A stretch of DNA of 64,000 bases from Chamaea fasciata (taxonomy: Eukaryota; Chordata; Aves; Passeriformes; Sylviidae): assembly GCA_029207755.1 (NCBI GenBank), contig JARCOQ010000002.1:44781744-44845743 (forward strand), written 5' to 3'. The position numbers and the translations under genes are program-made. Shown one piece after another: positions 62,621 to 64,000 of this stretch. The notes beneath the pieces are model-generated. The model did no database searches. It saw nothing but the letters and a program-made list of their open reading frames with translations, and had not been told where the DNA came from. Numbering within the stretch: the first letter of the stretch is position 1; every line of letters begins with the position of its first letter.

Positions 62621-64000
62621 AGTTCAGGATCATTAAGAAACTTTTTAGGGCTCTTATTCCAAATCTCTTCCTGAGAGCAATTAAGTCAGAGTCCCTTTGC
62701 TCTGCTGCTGCAATGAGCACAAATATAAAATCCTTAGAAATATGTGCATGCAAAAATCAATTTTGACCTAGCTGTAACCACATGTTAATTTTTAAAAGAA
62801 AAAATACTGTATTTTCTCCTTAGCAGGCCCTTTTAATCATATTTTAGACAAATATATTCATGGGAAAAATGTTCCTGAACCTCTCTTACATGTCTCTCTT
62901 TTCTTTTCAGAAGAGATGAAATCCAGTATGAAATCACAAAGGCCTGAAACAATGCATCTGGTGAAACAGGAATCCACAGCATGATCAATGTACATTTTGT
63001 TTCTCAAAGTATGGGCATTATTAGTGCTGAGATATCACAAGCTGCCAAGACTGTGAATGTTCCCTCAGAGATCTTAAACAAAAAACACACAAGAAATCTA
63101 ATTTTACAAAAATTTAACAAAAAATCAGAATGGCAGTTTAATGTTCCAGATGTTAGACACATTGAACCAAAGAACAGATGCAAGACAACAGGCTTTTCTG
63201 ACTCTACTATGTCATTGTGCAATACAAGCTTAATTTACTCAAAAATTTGCCATTGATATCTGTTTGTGCTGGGTATCTGCATCAGGCTGAAAATTGGGAC
63301 GGGATTTGAATTCTGCAAAGCCTTTTCTGAAATAAGGCTAAAGAAAGGCATACATTTTCAGCAGAAAGTGATCCTGGGGTATTTTCTTCTTGTTTTTTCA
63401 TTTGGTTATTTGGGATTTTCTTCCAAGTCTGTGCTTAGAAGAAAATACTTAACTTTTGGCAAGTAGTGCAACCCACCCTCATTTTCCTGATGAAAATAAA
63501 TCACCTTGCATCTGCCCAGCACAGACACAGATCTTGGTAATAAGACTCTCTGCACAATCTGTAGAGGTCTGAGTAAAAAATTTTTTGTGGTTGCTATGAA
63601 TGCCCAGGAAATGTATTTGCAGTTCCAAAGTAGAAAGTCCACAGTCTTGTCTCACAGCCGGGGTTACTTGGAGATGGTTTCTTTTCCTGGAACTGCTACA
63701 TTGGGTTAAGCCAAGGAGGTGGGAACTGGGATGGGGAAATTCTAGGGCATCTTCATTGTTTTTTTAGAGGAAATGGCTGGGAAAAGTAAGGCTAGGTAGC
63801 AGTTAAAATGGGAGATGCAGTCTTCTAAGGGGCATGGCCAAGGCAAAGGAGCCAAGGCATCTGTGATTCCCCCAGATCCATAGGGCAGACAAAAGGTCCA
63901 GAGGCAGAAATCAGGATACAAAAAAAAATGTTCAAGCAGGTGGTATCAGAAAAAAACCCCACAAAACCATGTTAAAAAACATTTTTGGGAGTTTAGGTAG

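Larger units (their letters stand above)
56403..64000. other. Mostly unique AT-rich sequence, no supported gene
   Basis: Apart from a CR1 tail (58155), simple runs (T15 at 58593-58607, A16 at 60719-60734) and the purine and A/C tracts listed separately, nothing is recognised. Frames at 60028-60327, 61565-61813 and 62981-63256 have no domains I can identify. Stretches near 59440-59950 and 60950-61160 are repeat-free and could hold conserved non-coding elements, but this is only a guess. Confidence 0.5.

Overview
This 64 kb window looks like non-coding DNA from a bird nuclear genome, most likely a passerine. The evidence is at least five 5'-truncated CR1 (chicken repeat 1) LINE copies plus short CR1 3' tails, a solo endogenous-retrovirus LTR with a 6-bp target-site duplication, AT-rich unique sequence with few CpGs, and many A/C-rich low-complexity tracts. 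I see no intact protein-coding gene, no tRNA, rRNA or CRISPR array, and no bacterial-style gene organisation. The window is best read as intergenic sequence (a gene desert) or the inside of a very long intron. The many open frames of 60 to 165 codons have no recognisable domains and fit chance expectation for this length of sequence.

Layout. 1-6.7 kb: unique sequence with one weak exon-like segment. 6.68-6.94 kb: CR1 fragment (minus strand). 7-21.3 kb: unique sequence with A/C-rich and homopolymer tracts. 21.35-21.58 kb: a perfect 233-bp pentanucleotide array. 21.6-34.5 kb: unique sequence, interrupted by a (CT)12-A55 tract and a poly-T tract. 34.57-34.99 kb: a local GC- and CpG-rich island, the best candidate for a regulatory element. 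35-42.5 kb: unique sequence with an ancient-repeat-like palindrome, a (TA)n array, a G-quadruplex-prone run, a CR1 fragment and a 27-bp duplication. 42.53-43.66 kb: the longest CR1 copy, with a broken ORF2 remnant joined to the 3' end and the reverse-transcriptase core missing. 43.7-49.2 kb: AT-rich unique sequence and a possible degraded LTR. 49.22-49.70 kb: CR1. 50.35-50.61 kb: an almost perfect 131-bp tandem duplication. 53.24-53.81 kb: the solo LTR. 55.99-56.40 kb: CR1. 56.4-64 kb: mostly unique AT-rich sequence.

No genes act together here. What the window records is retrotransposon insertion over different ages, LTR-LTR recombination leaving a solo LTR, and recent tandem duplication and slippage. 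The firmest observations are the solo LTR with its exact duplicated target, the 131-bp duplication with one mismatch, and the pentanucleotide array. I found no convincing new biological system.
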